A stretch of DNA of 64,000 nucleotides from Chromobotia macracanthus (taxonomy: Eukaryota > Chordata > Actinopteri > Cypriniformes > Botiidae): positions 372,001-436,000 of the forward strand of contig JAZGTH010000099.1 of NCBI GenBank assembly GCA_036877525.1. Direction: 5' to 3'. The stretch's first letter is position 1. Each line of letters opens with the position of its first letter. A program made the translations under genes and the position numbers. Shown here one piece after another: positions 37,501 to 45,945 of the stretch. The notes beneath the pieces were generated by a model. That model was not told the DNA's origin, did no database searches, and was given only the letters and a program-made list of their open reading frames with translations.

Positions 37501-40151
37501 TCTTTCCATGTGCATGAAAAGTGACAGCCATGGCTCCCCCTATTTCTTCCTAATGGGCCATCCTAAAGACACGGTTTGTAACAAGAGTGCATGCGTTCTA
37601 ACACATCAATCAGCCAATCAGCATTCTTACTTGGTTGTGGTGGTTGTGTTATTTTCATTGGTTTGCTGTTGTTGGCTTATGTTATTAAATGCTTTCTCAT
37701 TGGTTGGTTTTAATTTGTTTCATTTATGTTGCTTGGTTTTGTGTTTTTGTCTTTATTTCATTTAAATGTACTGTCTAATGTACTGTTCATGGCATGTTAC
37801 ACTATCTCTAGTGTAACATGCCTTCTTACAAAAAAAGACTATGAGAGTTGTAGATTTAGTATTAAAACACATTACGTAGTGCAGTTGTAATACAAACTTC
37901 ATTATGGACTTTAAACACTATAGAAGTATAGAAAGTGATCTGTGATGAATACACGTCTCTGGGTTAGCCCAGCCCCACTTGGAGGGTAGTAAGTAAGGCA
38001 TGTGACCTCATCACATGTAAAAACTAATGCATCTCGAAGAATTAAAGACAACGGTGAAGGAGTTGAAGTTTCTGTTACATACAGCTTTTAAAATGAAAGC
38101 ACACAATAATCCTGCATTTAAAGAGAAATTACATAGGTACCCTATGAAACACTCTTTACATTCTTGCAGAATTGTCCATTGTACAAAACTGAATGACTTC
38201 TTAACAGACTTTTGAATTCCTCACACTCTCAAGCATATCTTTTCACGCACTTTTAGTATCCCACTGAAATTTCTGTGGCGCCACGAATATACAGTCATCA
38301 GGAGGCTATTGTGACAGGCTCTGCGTTTTCACCCGTCTTCTATTTCATTGTGAAAAATGCTTTACAAGATAAAATTCATCTTTTCCTCCGTAGGCTGGTG
38401 ATTTTCGCTACACCTGGGCCTTATAAACAAGAGAAATTTACCCCAGTAGACTAATATAAAGCCAGCACAGAGAGACAATGACATATAATTATTTACACTT
38501 GATATATTTAACTGTGCTTAAAGCTTAATGATAAAAAGAGATGCTATTTTTGGAGTTCCTTTACTATAAAAATGAATTCATAGCTGATTTTGTTAGCAAA
38601 TTTTAAAATTTCATCTTGGGTGCATATGTGCTCCGTAGCTCAGTAGAAGCTGAGGAGGCCTCAGTGTATCTCACTATATATGACGTGACAGGTACGATTA
38701 GAGATGTGTAAGGAGAATATAAAGGTTGGTGACCCTCTTTCAAGGGTGTGTTACTCAAAAATGCTGGTGTGTATTAAGAGTCTACAGAGAGGAAGTGTGG
38801 AGATGTCACTCCGCTGTAAGCGTCTCGTGTGAAGTGATGTGTTTTTATATGTGGAAGATTGGGTAGACCAAGAAGCCAACGGGAAATTCTCAGTATTCCA
38901 CATTCAGTGGACACACATGAAATAAGTCTGCCCCAATTCCTGTCAGAAAAGCAGTTTTTTTAAACAGTATATAAATGGTGTACTGTGGGGGTGCCTTGAT
39001 ACAGTTAAATTTATTCATCTGGCAGACACTTTCATCCAAAGCAACTTACAGTGTCTGTAAGGTGAATATATAATGAATATAATAGAATATAATGGATGTC
39101 CAAAAACCATGATCATTTCTTGTCCAAAAGCAGACATTACAATCCTGGTACTTTTTGGTAGGTTTTATTAATGTGGTTATGTAACATTATTTACCTGGAG
39201 TTTGCTTTCATTTGCCCATCTCTATTTCTTTAGCATTAGTGTGCCAGAGTGTGGACTTTAACATGACAATACTGTTGTACTTTTTGGTACTTTCCTTTAG
39301 TGTGGTTCATGTTGTGTTTCACTATTTCTTTGCTTAGCTTTTGTTCCTCTAATATTTTGAACTCTGGTGTGTGTGCATTGTGCTGCTATCCAGTTTGGTT
39401 TGGACTTTATACCTATGACTTTTGCCTTGTTTCCCCAGCAGATAGTCCCACCCCCTGGGATGCTCGCACTACAACCTCCCCAAGTCTGTCGGAAGTAGCA
39501 CTACCCCTCGACAGCTTACCCAATCCATCAGCTTCTTTTCATGTGAACCCACCCACTGACCCACCCCATACATTGTCCTTGGAAGCAGCAGGTCCTGACT
39601 GTTTCCAGGGTCCTAGAGGCCCAGAGGGTAGGGCTCTGGAACAAGCTAGTGTTGGGAAGCGGTCAGCCCTGGTAGGTGGAGTTCGGGGTGGAGATGGAAC
39701 CAAGCAGAGGGAGAGTGGCAGGACCAACCGTCCGTCTAGTGTGGGAAAGGGTCAGCAACAGTACCCCGATGAACATACGGGAGAATCCTATGAACCCAAA
39801 CCCCACAAAAGCAGCCGGGCGAAGTCCAAGGAGCGCAGGAGGGAACGAAGCAATACCCCCTCTCGAAAAAGAGACTCTTCTAAAACTTGCCAAACTGACA
39901 TCAACATCAATGGGGGAAATGGATGCCTAGATGGTAGTAGCAACCAGCAAGGGTCTCCAGTGCCACTCAAAGCCCTACCAAAGGAACCAGAGAAGGGGCA
40001 AGTGGAGAGTCGTCCCAGCCACAGCTCCAAGATAAGCAGCAGCAGCACACCTGGCAGGAAGGTCACAGTATCTCCAGGGCCTTGGAAGATCCCGGGTTCT
40101 GACAAGCTACCCAGCACCCTGCGCTCAGCCACATCCACCATCAGCAGATAA
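1409..40151 (+). CDS. magi2: magi2, 3' two thirds (WW2 to C-terminus), 5' end outside window
   Basis: Membrane-associated guanylate kinase with inverted domain order (MAGI2/S-SCAM), a multi-PDZ scaffold at synapses, epithelial junctions and podocytes. Joined coding exons: 1409-1466, 3553-3674, 5107-5238, 6639-6821, 10134-10751, 22642-22673, 25150-25318, 27588-27629, 27983-28074, 28832-29024, 29948-30205, 30847-31032, 31882-32176, 33790-34006, 34224-34367, 36479-36617, 39442-40151. All phases join without a stop, giving about 1195 residues. The order is WW2, PDZ1 to PDZ5, then a basic Ser/Pro tail. Each PDZ has its GFGF carboxylate loop. MAGI2 rather than MAGI1 or MAGI3 is shown by the repeated DYR(Q/H)PP linker before PDZ5, the SPWK linker after PDZ2 and the C-terminal PGPWK-PGSDKLPS signature. 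PDZ0, guanylate-kinase and WW1 exons must lie upstream. Whether this is the a or b fish duplicate cannot be told here. Confidence 0.93.
1886..1995 (+). repeat. fish dispersed repeat fragment (AGTTCACCCAAAANTGAAAATTCTG type)
   Basis: Reads aaaggaacagtacacccaaa, then actgaaaattctgacaccgt and a run resembling tcgccctcgtgtct. This matches from memory a very common cyprinid non-autonomous repeat; it is diverged and truncated. Confidence 0.6.
2188..2514 (+). repeat. GTCCCCA/(GT)n interspersed repeat, copy 1
   Basis: Contains agggttaggtttagtggtag, gtatagtataaaagtcatta, then gaaagtccccacaaatcata and gaaacctaacgtg followed by (tg)n. The same order of blocks recurs near 19.9, 49.9 and 50.5 kb. A TA tract has expanded inside it. 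Confidence 0.7.
2369..2432. repeat. (AT)n microsatellite
   Basis: About 32 uninterrupted AT dinucleotides. The minus-strand Ile-Tyr repeat ORF over it is an artefact. Confidence 0.97.
3163..3203. repeat. (TG)n microsatellite
   Basis: Nearly pure TG run with one CA interruption, followed by a short acacacaga and (ga)n stretch. Confidence 0.95.
3553..3674 (+). CDS. magi2: magi2 exon: second half of WW2 and Gln-rich linker
   Basis: Continues DHINRRTQFENPVLEAKRR, then a short poly-Gln run. The second signature aromatic of the WW fold is Phe here (QFENP); mammals have Tyr at this place. Donor gtaaag, phase 1. Confidence 0.92.
3675..5106. other. magi2 intron, nothing notable
   Basis: 1.4 kb with only short unsupported ORFs. 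No RNA gene or clear repeat was seen. Confidence 0.7.
5107..5238 (+). CDS. magi2: magi2 putative 44-residue cassette exon between WW2 and PDZ1
   Basis: Preceded by a ttctttataacag acceptor and followed by gtacgt. It is 132 nt, phase 1 to 1, and open. It encodes a Ser/Pro/Arg-rich segment containing ERSHSLTDLSEAPLYR. Skipping it joins VYR directly to EKPLFTRD, which matches the mammalian arrangement, so it is probably optional. RSHSL resembles a basophilic-kinase or 14-3-3 site (inference). Confidence 0.7.
5440..6025. repeat. possible decayed ACCAGC-rich fish repeat
   Basis: Two ends rich in ccagctggtcaccagc and gtcaaccagcttcaac/tggaccagct flank an AT-rich core. This resembles a teleost repeat built of CCAGC and GCTGG motifs. 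Weak; the borders are approximate. It lies in the intron 5239-6638, where nothing else was seen. Confidence 0.4.
6639..6821 (+). CDS. magi2: magi2 exon: first half of PDZ1
   Basis: Encodes EKPLFTRDPTQLKG and the PDZ1 carboxylate loop and strands (NMGFGFTIIGGDEPDEFLQV). Acceptor cccggcag, donor gtaaat, phase 1 to 1. Confidence 0.95.
8489..8510. repeat. perfect 22-bp palindrome centred on GTTAAC
   Basis: Eleven bases on each side are exact reverse complements. The outer tactttt and aaaagta extend the symmetry imperfectly to about 8479-8519. It may be the core of a small MITE (inference). Confidence 0.7.
9425..9560 (-). repeat. tRNA-like-tailed fish repeat, reverse copy
   Basis: gggtttaattaccagcatgg, gcatactgattaaatgtata, then gcatagttaaaagcatctgt. 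The reverse complement matches the same family as the copy at 33277-33435. Confidence 0.65.
10134..10751 (+). CDS. magi2: magi2 large exon: second half of PDZ1, linker, PDZ2
   Basis: At 618 nt the second longest exon here. It completes PDZ1 (GDVIVYINDVCVLG, HADVVKLFQSVPIGQSV), passes a Tyr/Pro linker (SYDSYMEYISRTAR), then carries all of PDZ2 with loop GADGFGFTIADSSGGQRVKQ and helix HTQVVELLKECPVGAE. Donor gtaaga, phase 1. Confidence 0.96.
19190..19215. repeat. perfect hairpin, 11-bp arms, 4-nt loop
   Basis: ctgtaagtaat, loop gtag, attacttacag. The arms are too short for a miRNA precursor. Confidence 0.8.
19880..20150 (+). repeat. GTCCCCA/(GT)n interspersed repeat, copy 2
   Basis: tgtgtgtgggtttacttaac, gggacaaatttg, gttagggtgtgggttagagt, then gaatgtccccatttag and tgtgtgtgggtgtgtg. 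It has the same block order as the copies at 2.2, 49.9 and 50.5 kb. Confidence 0.65.
21325..21600 (+). repeat. teleost tRNA-like dispersed repeat
   Basis: Contains acctctgcatttaacccatc, agcagtgggcagcacactac, gccttgctcaggggcac, aaccttctgatcacaagccc and taggccacaactgcccc. This is a well known fish consensus, from memory. It covers a spurious 107-residue ORF. Confidence 0.75.
21578..21805 (+). repeat. 26-bp minisatellite, 8 perfect copies plus a degenerate ninth
   Basis: The unit begins cagtaggccacaactgcccc followed by ttgtgt. Copies start at 21578, 21604, 21630, 21656, 21682, 21708, 21734 and 21760; the ninth at 21786 is cut short. The unit is the 3' end of the preceding dispersed repeat. Confidence 0.97.
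22642..22673 (+). CDS. magi2: magi2 32-nt microexon after PDZ2
   Basis: Flanked by ccattgcag and gtaaaa. It completes a Gly codon and encodes HFSPWKTSKQ, matching the SPWKTPK segment of mammalian MAGI2. It sits alone after a 11.9-kb intron and would be missed by ORF scanning. Confidence 0.88.
22674..25149. other. magi2 intron, 2.5 kb
   Basis: Non-coding; one palindromic MITE-like element at 24.1-24.3 kb. The 138-residue ORF from 24950 is fortuitous upstream of the exon and in a different frame. Confidence 0.7.
24112..24308. mobile_element. palindromic MITE-like element
   Basis: The left end (agctccaggaaggccaccgt, gcagagtttagttcctaccc) is partly the reverse complement of the right end (gcgctaaactgcagtaaacg, tggcccttcagaacc). 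This fits the abundant cyprinid non-autonomous element with GGAGCTAAACTCTGCAGG ends. It is diverged, with no intact target duplication seen. Confidence 0.65.
25150..25318 (+). CDS. magi2: magi2 exon: PDZ2-PDZ3 linker
   Basis: Acceptor tatttgcag, donor gtaagt, phase 0 to 1. It ends with FDLGKPDPFDLYEKSRAIY, the counterpart of the RKPDPYELYEKSRAIYESR stretch in mammalian MAGI2. Confidence 0.93.
25319..27587. other. magi2 intron, 2.3 kb
   Basis: No coding exon. A short ttttatcctacc direct repeat lies at about 25605-25650. Nothing else was seen. Confidence 0.7.
27588..27629 (+). CDS. magi2: magi2 42-nt cassette exon (14 codons)
   Basis: Between ctctctctcag and gtgagt; phase 1 to 1, so it can be skipped without a frameshift. 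It encodes PGLPRTALPADPS, the equivalent of the short VPPRTSFRMDSS segment. Human isoforms of 1455 and 1441 residues differ by 14 residues, from memory this segment. Confidence 0.85.
27983..28074 (+). CDS. magi2: magi2 exon: start of PDZ3
   Basis: Encodes EFQEVEVHLRRQKSGFGF and RILGGEEPGQP. The acceptor is a run of three NAGs (ag at 81-82, 84-85 and 87-88 of the 27.9-kb line), so starts at 27983, 27986 or 27989 are all in frame. Donor gtgagt. Confidence 0.93.
28075..28831. other. magi2 intron with (TA)n
   Basis: Non-coding; holds a TA microsatellite at 28552-28590. Confidence 0.75.
28552..28590. repeat. (TA)n microsatellite
   Basis: About 19 uninterrupted TA units in a wider AT-rich stretch from 28480. 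Confidence 0.95.
28832..29024 (+). CDS. magi2: magi2 exon: rest of PDZ3
   Basis: Encodes ILIGAIIEKSPADKDGRLRP, GDELMSVDGI and the helix HRYVIDLMHGAARNGQV. Acceptor gcctgtacag, donor gtgaga, phase 0 to 1. Confidence 0.95.
29025..29947. other. magi2 intron, 0.9 kb
   Basis: No repeat or RNA gene recognised. Confidence 0.6.
29948..30205 (+). CDS. magi2: magi2 exon: linker and start of PDZ4
   Basis: Encodes GEPWPENGRSPGS, a Ser/Asn-rich linker, then DVTIQRKESEGFGFVIISSL opening PDZ4. Acceptor ttatctttag, donor gtaaga, phase 1 to 1. Confidence 0.95.
30206..30846. other. magi2 intron, 0.6 kb
   Basis: A short gatcgaacccacaact motif near 30310 may be a tRNA-like repeat tail. The 3' end is (gt)n next to the acceptor. 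Confidence 0.5.
30847..31032 (+). CDS. magi2: magi2 exon: rest of PDZ4
   Basis: Encodes VPHKIGRIIEGSPADHSGKL, KVGDRILAVNNQSIVNMPHA and DIVKLIKDAGLSVTLRIIPQ. Acceptor gtcatcag, donor gtgagt, phase 1 to 1. Confidence 0.96.
31033..31881. other. magi2 intron, 0.85 kb
   Basis: Contains a tRNA-like repeat tail at 31197-31270 (gtttcctgggaatcaaacct, agcagttgagctaaatgaac). Nothing else was seen. Confidence 0.6.
31882..32176 (+). CDS. magi2: magi2 exon: Gln/Ser/Pro repeat linker
   Basis: Low-complexity linker with SSEKQSPMAQPSP followed by many (A/P)QPSP-like units, as in the SPLAQ repeats of mammalian MAGI2 between PDZ4 and PDZ5. Acceptor gtatttcag, donor gtaaga, phase 1 to 2. Confidence 0.92.
32400..32530 (+). 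repeat. CTAGCAAC-type fish repeat
   Basis: agcaaccacctagcaacacc and ccttagcaactgaacaaagc, a tandem-like fish repeat. Related copies lie near 58.2 and 63.2 kb. Confidence 0.65.
33277..33435 (+). repeat. tRNA-like-tailed fish repeat
   Basis: gcatttacatttattcattt, gacagacacttttatgcaaa, gcattttatcagtatgtgtg, then ggcaatcaaacccacaacct. Very common in cyprinid genomes, from memory. Confidence 0.75.
33790..34006 (+). CDS. magi2: magi2 exon: DYR(Q/H)PP tandem linker
   Basis: Encodes YRSEVKARQDVKPDIRQP followed by about seven DYRQPP-type repeats. This is diagnostic for MAGI2. Acceptor gttgtttag, donor gtaact, phase 2 to 0. Confidence 0.94.
34224..34367 (+). CDS. magi2: magi2 exon: first half of PDZ5
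   Basis: Encodes DFDFFTVELEKGMKGFGFSI, RGGREYKMDLFVLRLAEDGP and AIRNGRMR. 144 nt, phase 0 to 0, donor gtgagc. Confidence 0.95.
34368..36478. other. magi2 intron inside PDZ5, 2.1 kb
   Basis: No supported feature was seen. Confidence 0.6.
36479..36617 (+). CDS. magi2: magi2 exon: second half of PDZ5
   Basis: Encodes VGDQIIEINGESTRDMTHAR and AIELIKSGGRRVRLLLKRGT, ending GQVPEY. Acceptor ctgttacag, donor gtaggt, phase 0 to 1. Confidence 0.96.
36618..39441. other. magi2 intron region holding the alternative exon
   Basis: Contains the alternative exon 37485-37573 and a truncated copy of the tRNA-like-tailed repeat at 39005-39060 (catctggcagacactttcat, ccaaagcaacttacag). Otherwise nothing. Confidence 0.7.
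37485..37573 (+). CDS. magi2: magi2 alternative exon giving the short C-terminus
   Basis: Acceptor cttatag, donor gtttgt, 89 nt. In phase 1 it reads GMVPSSLSMCMKSDSHGSPY and FFLMGHPKDT, close to the MVPxxLSMCMKSDxHGSPYF segment known from a MAGI2 isoform. It leaves in phase 0, so including it shifts the last exon to another frame, which stops after PPQVCRK at 39496-39498. Confidence 0.82.
39442..40151 (+). CDS. magi2: magi2 last coding exon: basic Ser/Pro tail
   Basis: In phase 1 it reads DSPTPWDARTTTSPSLSEV, then a basic stretch (KSSRAKSKERRRERSNTPSR) and the conserved end PGPWKIPGSDKLPSTLR to SR-stop. The acceptor is NAGNAG (ccccagcag), so 39439 is a second possible start adding one residue. 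The exon is far less Ala/Gly-rich than the mammalian tail. Confidence 0.93.
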
Positions 40152-43100
40152 CATTTCACCCAAATCTTAGGCCCAAGTTTGTATTTTTGGCCTTCTCTTG
40201 GACCAGTCTTTGGGCCATAATTTAGTGTTGGGGCTGGTTGGGCGTAGGCTCTGATTCTCTTGATTGTGTTTTGCAGGCTTGCTCTACTCGGTAGAGCTTG
40301 ATTTTAACCTTGTTTGACCAGGTACCACCCTTTCACCTAACGCTCACTAAAGACCCTTCCATGCATCTCTCGACAGAACATTTTTTATTTATATTTTATT
40401 CTAAATTATTTTAAGCGATATGACACCCACCACCTTAAGAACCGAAAGCATTCACTCCACAAATGGAACCAAGGAAGAATGAGTGATGCATGTAGCGTGC
40501 AAAAAACCCTGGACTGGTTTAAACTGTCGGGAAAAGCACTCAGCCTCTGAGACTTACATACATAAAGAACCACTTACAAGACTATTCACCACCACTGGTG
40601 GCCACAGCAATTTTTATACACTTTCAGTAAAAAATGCGAATATTGAAGGAGGTTGCTTGACATATAGATATAGATTTTGTGTATTTGAAGAACGAAAATG
40701 TTTAAAAGACTCTATATGAACGGACACTTGACAGTTGAACTCTGCCTTAAATAAAGATTCTGCTGACCTGCAGATGTCTGCAGTAACGGTTGGTAAAATG
40801 AATATAAAAATAGATATATTATATGACTACATAAATGTGAGACTTACTGTACATAGAGTCTTTATACACCCATGCAAACCCATACTGAAGAATTGACATG
40901 ATACACACAGTGTATGTTAGAAAAGTATAAACTAGATTTCATATCCATTCCATTACTAAGGGTGTGTTCCCACTAACGGCGAATTAAAATCAGATCTTAA
41001 TACTGATTGTTGGTAAGTGGATCAAATGCGCTTCACTGTCTAGATTTCCAATGGTTGTGCCAATGATCGCTGTTGCTCATGATGCTGTCAGTGTGAACAC
41101 GTCTTAAGGTCAGTGATTGGTTAGCTGCTCTGTCAATCTCTGAAGGAGCCAATGAACTTTCTCCCTTTATGTAACCACACGAATAAAGCAATTTGAAAGG
41201 TCAGAGATGGGTTAGATGAAGTACGGGATGGTTTTGGTTGGGGCAGAGTGCCTTATGCAGACAGTTTGATGCTTTATATGAGCTACAAGTTTTAGGCAAC
41301 AACATCAGGACTGAAAGAACAGTTAAACATAGGCTGCTATTCATTTGACAACTAAATTTAAGCTGGTAAAACTGTGTGATGATGATGCCATGGCTGTGCA
41401 AGTATTTTTTCACATCCCTGAATCTCACATCCATGAGTGGCTGGCTTTGTCCACAGTATAGATGTATCAATAAAAGATTGAAATGCTATTTTCGTACATA
41501 GATAGAGGTGCTTTTAAGAGAAGTGCAGATATTTATTAATCATATCTCTTGAGTGGAGGCAGGAGTGTCTGTTGAGCACTTTGTCTTTAAGTAGACAGAC
41601 GGTGCCTGTGATATATAAATGCAGTATTCGTAAGAATAAATGCTATGGATTCATGATATTCATTGGATCGTTTTGAGGGAGCAGAATTATAATATAAAGA
41701 TCTATATTGACATAATGTATATACATTATATATCTCAACACAAGCATCATGTGGTGCTCACATCTCCACATTAAAAACATTACAGAATTCACAGAAGGCT
41801 GATTTTGTGTGAAGGCTGATATGATGTTGCTACACAAACAGAAACCTGAAAACAATCAAGAGGTAACTAAATAACTTTCTGTAGTGTATCATGTTTTATC
41901 CTTCAACACTGTGTCATACAACCTGGTGTATCTAGACACACATAGGATCAGTTTGGTTTTAATTTTTGTGCCAGAATAGCCCACTCATTGATTCATTATG
42001 GAAGATGGCTTGGAATGATTGGCTGTGCTTTGAAAGGTCAACGGCAAACAGAGTCAACGTTGAAATGTGAGCTTTGAACATTTACATTACATGGGGAGTA
42101 ACACCGTTGCACTTAATTGAGTTCAATGCATTGTGAAATTGACACAAACCATATGAAAGCACTTTTTGTGTGAAGGCACAAAAGTTGCCCAAATGTGCAG
42201 GGGCCTTGAATTCCAAGAGCTACAAGCTTCAGTGGGAGGGTTCAGATGTAACAGAATAAACTTTCCTGTCTTTTCTTGGCCTTAGTATACTATATACCCT
42301 TTTGTGTTTGTTTTTTGCCATTGGTAATTAACTAAAACAAAATACACTATTTTATTAGCACTTACAATGACTAAAACTTCAACACACCAAAGGTGCTTCA
42401 TTGTGTATTCATACTTTGTAATACTGTCTAAAATTAAATGTCAAATTTGTACCTCTTTGATCATTTTGGTAAGGTTTAATTACTTTAATTTATACATGTC
42501 AACTCTAACTAGTTTTTCATCATCTCAGTATGAGGGCAAAGAACCTTTATACCAGACCTCCTCCTGTCTCCCCATTGTCATAACATCACCTTCATTATAT
42601 TCATCTCCCACAGAAATAAAGCGATGACTGGCTCCACTGACGCTCCACTATTGTAGACGACAAGGAGAGCCGGCAATGATCTAGTCATTACAAGATAGCA
42701 AAACATTTCCCAGATAAAGACAAATTAATTCAAAAGTAATTGTGCTTTTGTGGCTGTTAAGTTGTAAGTGTTTCGTCCTTATAAATCACAGACAGAGAAT
42801 GACATTGTCAAAGCAAATGCATTCCCACAGAGTCCCAGCTAGAATTACTTGTGCATATGACTGAGATGAAGAATTTCAAACACAGCTGTGGTTCCTCTCC
42901 ATCAGTTAGACAGGAACTGAATGATTTTTGAAGTACAAATTTGTAAGAATGAGCAAGACATCTTAAAGCCAGAAACGTACTCTAAACATAAACGTAAAAT
43001 CTCGTTCAGTGCATTGGCAAAAATAGACCTCGGTTGAGTTACCTGTGCCATTAAATTGCATGTTAGTGTGTGCTATTATTCAGGTAGTTCACTATAAACA

Positions 43101-43950
43101 GATTGCAGTTATGCTAACTTGCTTAACAAGACTCGCACTGCCCCAAATAGTGCACGTGACCTCATGCAGACTTGCAGGGCCACCATGTGCAAAAACCAAT
43201 GAAGTCTACAAGACCAGAAGTGGTCTTGTAGACCAACAGCTCCCCCTACGGGGCCCAAACGTGACATTTTGGACAGGGCCATTGCATTCAAACAGACCTG
43301 CAAGAGAAAACTTTTATTTGCAGAGTATGTTTCTGGTTTAAGTTTTTGTTGTCATTATGTGAGCCCATGAATTTGTTTAAAGAGAGAATTGTGTCAGTGC
43401 ATCGACACTGTTTTCCCGTATTTGATCTCGGCTGTGTTTGCTAACTGCTGAAGAAGTTTTAATGAATGATTCAGAATGATAAATAGTGTGATTGAATGAG
43501 GTGATTTATTGGTGGAGACGTGCCCAACCGGGTCTCTGTATCACTGTGTAGAACTTCAAGAACGGTGCGGTTCACTCTGTACAGTTAAAACTATAAATAT
43601 GACACTATATATATATGACCTAGTCACAAAAAAACTGTAAGTGAGCTATTTTTATGAAATGCATCTCAGTGGATATATACATACTTTTGCAGAGCTCTTG
43701 TTTACTGTATGATATTTACTGAAATACTGTCAAATAAAAACTTGACATGGTGTAAAGTATTCATGTAAAATTCAAGTTTTTTGCTTAATGTTTTACAGGT
43801 CTGATACCTTGCGGTTATGCAGACATGTTTTTCAGAATTTGCTGTTTGAAAGGAGACGGTGACATGTACACTGGGTAGCGGTGACAATTACAATTATTAT
43901 TGTTTAGGAAAATAAAACACAAAATTAACCAAGCGTAACTGTAGATGTCA
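40152..43950 (+). other. magi2: magi2 3' UTR (probable) and possible poly(A) sites
   Basis: No coding ORF of family type was seen. AATAAA occurs at 40750-40755, again near 41180 and 41470, and at 43733-43738, with more near 43.9 kb. Short and long 3' UTRs are possible, the longest about 3.6 kb. The true end cannot be set without transcript data. Confidence 0.55.
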
Positions 43951-45279
43951 ACTTTGGCGAATGTTTTTATTAGGCAGGCAATGCAAAACACTGTGAGCGT
44001 ATTTATTTAACAGTTATGTGTGAAATTATAGTCTTGGATTATAAAATTTAAGCTCCTTGTGGAACTTGCTTTTAACAGATCATCAACAAATGATCTACGG
44101 TGCAGTAAAGGTGGTTTCTGACTTACTTGATAGAAATAGTTAAATGCTCATAATACGATTCAGAATATTACAGTACACTGTGCTTCATGAGATGTAGTAC
44201 AGTGAAACGTTAGGTTTAAGGACTAGTTGAAACTTTAAGATGTGACCTTTAACCTGATAGGTAAATGAAGCAACATTTGAAGAGATATTTTAGGGTTGGT
44301 GCTCCTGATCATGACAAATTACGAAAAAAGAAGTGAATGTTACAAACACACCATAAATAACTGTTAAGTTTTGTGATTTGCTCAAGACATCATAACATTG
44401 AAGCACCTGCAGCACCATATTGATATACCCACATGTACTGTCTTATGGGTAATTTATTTGGAGTGAGAGCGAGTAATGTTTTTCCCTTCAGAGGCATCCT
44501 CAGCTTGGCACATGGGGCAACACAGCAGGCTACTACAAATGTCAATCTGAATACAGATTTCTGAATTTAGTTTCAAGATGTGATCAGTATTAGCAGTGGT
44601 TAGCATTGTCTTTTAAACTAATTCTGTTCAATTGATGCACAGCACAATTGATAAACTGCTTGGTGGTTGGGCATAGTTTAGTTTTTCCTTAGCAACAGAG
44701 TTCAGCGGATTCGTTCATCTTAAGTCTTATTTAACTTATTTTTAGGATTTGTTAGTGCCGTAGCTCTGTGGAAAGATCACCCAGAAGAAAAAGTCGGTTT
44801 TGTTGTAGAACTTTCCTTGATGAGCTTCTCCGGCAGAACACACACTGTGATAGATAACATGGTTTTGTGTTTTTATCCACCTTTACCAACTAAAGAAAGA
44901 AAAATCTGCCCACACAACGCTGTTTTAAAGTATCCCTACAGTATACAGAACCAGATACCACAACATAGAAAAGAACGAATTTAAGTTTGTTTTCCATTTA
45001 GCATTATTCATTTAAAAATAAATTTAGCATTAAGAAATAAAAATCTTAAGCATAAGCATCTTAAGCTTATCTTAAGCATCTTAAGCATAAAACTTATCTT
45101 AGATCTAGAATGCAACTGAAATGCAAAATACCAATCATACATTAAATTCATTTTTAATTTAATTGCCACTAGTTCCATTTAAACTCTGCTCTGATACAGA
45201 GCAGTTTTTTTAAACACAAAGTTTTAGAAATGTCTGTAAATTAAAAAGAAAAATGAAAATCATATTTACATATGCATTA

Positions 45280-45692
45280 CGACTAATAATTGCATTAATA
45301 ATTACGGTTTCAGAGTGTTTTGCATTAATAATTTCATTAATAATTATGGTTTCAGAGTGTTTTGCATTAATAACTGCATTAATATTTACGGTTTCAGAGC
45401 GTTTTGCATTAATAACTGCATTAATAATTACGGTTTCAGAGTGTTTTGCATTAATAACTGCATTAATAATTACAGTCTCAGAATGTTTTGCATTAATAAC
45501 TGCATTAATAATTACAGTCTCAGAATGTTTTGCATTAATAACTGCATTAATAATTACGGTTACAGAGCGTTTTGCATTAATAACTGCATTAATAATTACG
45601 GTTTCGGGGCGTTTTGCATTAATAACTGCATTAATAATTACGGTTTCAGGGCGTTTTGCATTAATAATTGCATTAATAATTTCTGGTGTGGT
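45280..45692. repeat. 42-bp minisatellite, about 9-10 copies
   Basis: The unit is actgcattaataattacggt, ttcagagtgttttgcattaa, ta. The 42-bp length is a multiple of three and free of stops in two frames, so it makes two long repetitive ORFs (about 153 and 136 residues). These are not considered genes. Confidence 0.95.
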
Positions 45693-45754
45693 TGCAAAGC
45701 GTCTGAAAACTTAATGCCAATGTAATATTTCAATTAAAATGACAGACATTCTGT

Positions 45755-45880
45755 TTTCACTTTGTCATTATGGAGTAATAAACGTAGATTAATGAGAAAA
45801 AACGAATGAAACGATTGCAGTATCAGGCTGCAGCATAAAACTGAAAGGCGGTCTGAATACTTTCTAAACGCGGTGTATCA
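45755..45880 (+). mobile_element. Tc1/mariner-like terminal inverted repeat remnant
   Basis: tttcactttgtcattatgga, gattaatgag and ggtctgaatactttctaaac. This resembles the terminal region of fish Tc1-like transposons (GGTCTGAATACTTTC...). Only one end is present and no transposase was seen. Confidence 0.7.
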
Positions 45881-45945
45881 AATTATTTTAAAATATGCAA
45901 AATAAAAGAGGTGCAATAATTAGTGAAATATAACAACCAGTTTCC

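Larger units (their letters stand above)
43950..45945. other. magi2-nup107 intergenic gap
   Basis: No gene seen. It holds a 42-bp minisatellite and a Tc1-like terminal fragment. The first kb is plain AT-rich sequence. Confidence 0.65.

Noticed and set aside
39539..40159. Minus-strand ORFs up to 123 residues opposite the last magi2 exon
   Set aside because: Shadows of a Ser/Pro/Arg-rich coding exon; no independent signal.
45253..45725. Two overlapping + strand ORFs of 153 and 136 residues
   Set aside because: Both are the 42-bp minisatellite; no family resemblance, no splice or promoter context.
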